DNA of 64,000 nucleotides. Origin: Flavisolibacter tropicus. GTDB lineage: Bacteria; Bacteroidota; Bacteroidia; Chitinophagales; Chitinophagaceae. Below are positions 61,819-64,000 of this stretch, one piece after another. Made by a program: the position numbers and the translations under genes. Position 1 is the stretch's first letter; the number at the start of each line of letters is the position of its first letter. The stretch spans positions 1,922,001 through 1,986,000 of the forward strand of contig NZ_CP011390.1 of NCBI RefSeq assembly GCF_001644645.1, read 5' to 3'. The notes under the pieces are model-generated. The model was not told the DNA's origin, made no database searches, and saw only the letters and a list, made by a program, of their open reading frames with translations.

Positions 61819-64000
61819 ATGCGCAAAGCATTTTTTATACTAATCCTGCTCTGCTCTTCAAGCATGGCATTTGCCGACCATTTAAAGGGTGGGTTCTTTA
61901 CGTATCAATATCTTGGTCCCGGTGCATCTGCCGGAGGCAGCCGCTTTAGTATCACACTAACCTTATATATGGATTGTAATGCCAGAGATGGCGGACAAGG
62001 CAGCCAGGTTGACCCCACCTTAAACTTTAGCTTTTTTGATGCTACTAGTTATGCATTGATCAAAACAATTAATGTTCCAGTAAGTAATAAAGGCAATCTG
62101 ATAAGAGGCACTGATGACCAATGTATTTCCGGCAATCAAGCAGGTTGCTATTACAAGGTTATTACCTACGTACTTGGAGAAATTGATCTTCCTGCCAGAG
62201 CTGGAGGTTACACGGTTTCTTATCAGCGTTGTTGCCGGATTAGTGGAGTAGATAATATTATCAGCTCTAATACGGTTGGAAACACTTATTCTATTACAAT
62301 CCCAAGTACGGCGGCTTTAGTCAGCACTAATAGCAGTGCTACCTTTCAGGTAAATGACACAGCCGTTGTTTGTGCCAACACCCCATTCACCATTCCCTTT
62401 TCAGCAATGGATCCTGATGGTGACCAGCTACGTTATGAATTTTGTAGCGCCAATAGCGGAGGTAGTACCTCTGTACCTGCTCCTGATCCTGCAGCCCCAC
62501 CACCCTATAGTGATGTAAATTATTCAAGTGGCTTTAGTGGTAGCCAGCCCATGGGGCCTGATGTTACAATTGATCCAGTAACAGGCGTTATTACTGGTAT
62601 TGCGCCAAGCATCAGAAACTCAGGAGAATTCGTAGTAACCGTTTGCGTAACAGAACTTAGAAATGGCGTACCGGTAGGAAAAACGCGTAAAGAGCTACAC
62701 GTGAAAGTTGGAAACTGTAATTCAACTAAGCCTACACTGGAAAAAGAATATGTCAATTGCGATAACCCTACGCTGACTTTTGAGAACAAAACACCTAGCA
62801 GTGAGATCAAAACTTATGATTGGGATTTTGGAGTTGATGGTATTACAACAGACGTTTCCAACCAGACAAAACCAACCTATACCTATCCTACCCCAGGAAC
62901 ATATACCGTTACGGTGGTAACGAATAAAGGCCAACTTTGCTCTGAAACGACTACAGCACAGGTAAAAGTTTACCCTGGCTTTTCTGCCGACTTTAAAGTA
63001 GACGGTATTTGTATTCAAAAGCCAACCCAATTTACAGATCAAACAGTAGCACAGCATGGTGTAGTGAATAAATGGTCATGGGATTTTGGAGAAACAACTT
63101 CACAAACAGATATTTCAACAGCACCAAGCCCTTCTTACCAATATCCATTAGCTGGAATTAAATCTGTTCGGCTAATTGCAGGCAGTAGTGTTGGTTGCTT
63201 GGATACAGCCATAAAACAAATTGAAATATTTGAAAAGCCACCTTTACGAGTGCTTACTAAGGACACATTAATGTGTAAAGGCGATACTACGCAACTAGGC
63301 GCATTCGGAAATGGAAACTTTACGTGGACACCTCTTTCAAACATACAAAACGCCAGTACGGCCACCCCTTCCGTATGGCCAATAACAACAACAACCTATC
63401 AAGTAGAGTTGAACGACAATGGCTGTATCAATACGGACTCTATAAGAGTAAGAGTGGTCAACTTCGTAACGCTGCAAGCCATGAACGATACCACTATTTG
63501 TCTGAAAGATTCTGTGCAACTTAATGCCAATACGAATGGCTTACGTATGCTATGGACACCTTCCGGCGAGATAGATGATCCAACCATAGTAAATCCAAAA
63601 GCTAAACCAACGTCATCAAGTACTACTTATACTATTACTGCGCGTATAGGTCGCTGTGTAGATACTGATGATGTGATCGTAAAAACAGTTCCTTATCCTT
63701 TAGTAGATGCAGGTGAAGATGCAACCATCTGCTACGACACACCTATTCAACTATCTGGCACAACAAATGGTGCACAGTATAGTTGGTCGCCGGCTAATGC
63801 GCTCTCTAACCCTACAGTTTTAAACCCTATAGCACGACCACTTAGTTCTATAGAATATGTGCTAACTGCACAGAACCCAACGAGTGGCTGCCCTAAACCT
63901 AACTACGACACCGTATTAATTAATGTATTGCCTCAGATCATTCCCAGCGCAGGAAACGATACAGCTGTTGTAGTTGGCCAATCATTACAACTTTTGGCTA
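61819..64000 (+). CDS. Large PKD-domain surface protein, 5' part
   Basis: At least 727 residues, cut by the window end. Signal peptide 'MRKAFFILILLCSSSMAF'. An N-terminal domain (about 20-300, with 'GGFFTYQYLGPG' and 'YTVSYQRCCRISG') is typical of Bacteroidota gliding-motility-associated/adhesin proteins. Two PKD-type domains (about 320-480; 'YDWDFGVDG', 'WSWDFGETT') follow. Then come repeats of the form 'D.t.iC...i.L......y.WsP...l..P....P.a.P', e.g. 'DTTICLKDSVQLNANTN' and 'DATICYDTPIQLSGTTN'. Likely exported by T9SS to the cell surface for adhesion or motility. It starts 8 bases after the hydrolase gene. Confidence 0.85.
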   Translation, partial: MRKAFFILILLCSSSMAFADHLKGGFFTYQYLGPGASAGGSRFSITLTLYMDCNARDGGQGSQVDPTLNFSFFDATSYALIKTINVPVSNKGNLIRGTDDQCISGNQAGCYYKVITYVLGEIDLPARAGGYTVSYQRCCRISGVDNIISSNTVGNTYSITIPSTAALVSTNSSATFQVNDTAVVCANTPFTIPFSAMDPDGDQLRYEFCSANSGGSTSVPAPDPAAPPPYSDVNYSSGFSGSQPMGPDVTIDPVTGVITGIAPSIRNSGEFVVTVCVTELRNGVPVGKTRKELHVKVGNCNSTKPTLEKEYVNCDNPTLTFENKTPSSEIKTYDWDFGVDGITTDVSNQTKPTYTYPTPGTYTVTVVTNKGQLCSETTTAQVKVYPGFSADFKVDGICIQKPTQFTDQTVAQHGVVNKWSWDFGETTSQTDISTAPSPSYQYPLAGIKSVRLIAGSSVGCLDTAIKQIEIFEKPPLRVLTKDTLMCKGDTTQLGAFGNGNFTWTPLSNIQNASTATPSVWPITTTTYQVELNDNGCINTDSIRVRVVNFVTLQAMNDTTICLKDSVQLNANTNGLRMLWTPSGEIDDPTIVNPKAKPTSSSTTYTITARIGRCVDTDDVIVKTVPYPLVDAGEDATICYDTPIQLSGTTNGAQYSWSPANALSNPTVLNPIARPLSSIEYVLTAQNPTSGCPKPNYDTVLINVLPQIIPSAGNDTAVVVGQSLQLLA

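Overview
The window looks like chromosomal DNA of a member of the Bacteroidota, most probably family Chitinophagaceae. The evidence is indirect but consistent. There is a type IX secretion (T9SS) C-terminal sorting domain on a metalloprotease and a PKD-rich surface protein of the gliding-motility/adhesin kind. Families largely restricted to the phylum are present (DUF4293, DUF6266, a small 55-residue lipoprotein). Shine-Dalgarno sequences are almost absent, and TAnnTTTG-type -7 boxes lie just ahead of several start codons. Base composition is moderate to low in GC. The genus cannot be fixed from sequence reading alone.

Layout. 1-2.9 kb: right end of an IS1182-like insertion sequence, a small membrane protein, a 10-bp-period tandem array and a DUF6266 gene. 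3-5 kb: a dehydrogenase, a YjbQ-family protein and a lipoprotein. 5.2-11.4 kb: two divergent hybrid histidine kinases, the larger with two kinase modules and followed by an Rcp1-like receiver. 11.4-12.7 kb: a VIT-like membrane protein paired with an outer-membrane barrel. 13-16.6 kb: tRNA-Pro, tRNA-Ser, dnaA with two facing DnaA-box-like sites in its promoter, and a 5'-nucleotidase split over two genes. 16.8-31.2 kb: mostly housekeeping genes (flavoprotein, S1/P1-like nuclease or phospholipase, ABC exporter, RNA-ligase-like protein, nitronate monooxygenase, sugar nucleotidyltransferase, glyA, uvrA). 31.4-35.6 kb: ECF sigma factor, DedA, cupin, DinB and GNAT genes, with an intergenic stretch full of short repeats. 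35.6-40.8 kb: fabD; folE with two tandem PTPS paralogues (pterin synthesis); mqnB-mqnD of the futalosine menaquinone route, mqnD carrying an apparent one-base frameshift; and a class IV aminotransferase.

40.9-46 kb is a signalling island. It holds three paralogous NarL-type response regulators, one NarL-type sensor kinase, a multi-pass membrane protein, and ahead of them a 24-codon peptide gene. A terminator-shaped hairpin follows the peptide gene, and the membrane protein's start codon lies in its loop. This is the best candidate here for an undescribed regulatory or peptide-signalling system. 46-49.6 kb: engB, a small membrane peptide, a YkuK-like protein and a secreted metalloprotease with a partner. 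49.8-54 kb: a tightly overlapping operon of UbiA prenyltransferase, type III polyketide synthase, methyltransferase and FAD oxidoreductase. Its last three genes match the SrsA-SrsB-SrsC phenolic-lipid logic of Streptomyces, so it probably makes a methylated and possibly prenylated phenol or quinone lipid. 54.5-64 kb: a phosphoesterase/beta-propeller fusion, guaB, DUF2339 and DUF4105 membrane proteins, an alpha/beta hydrolase, and a large surface protein cut by the window end.

Short-period repeat arrays (7, 10 and 22 bp) and a dispersed repeat-plus-terminator element recur between genes and are not explained by coding sequence.
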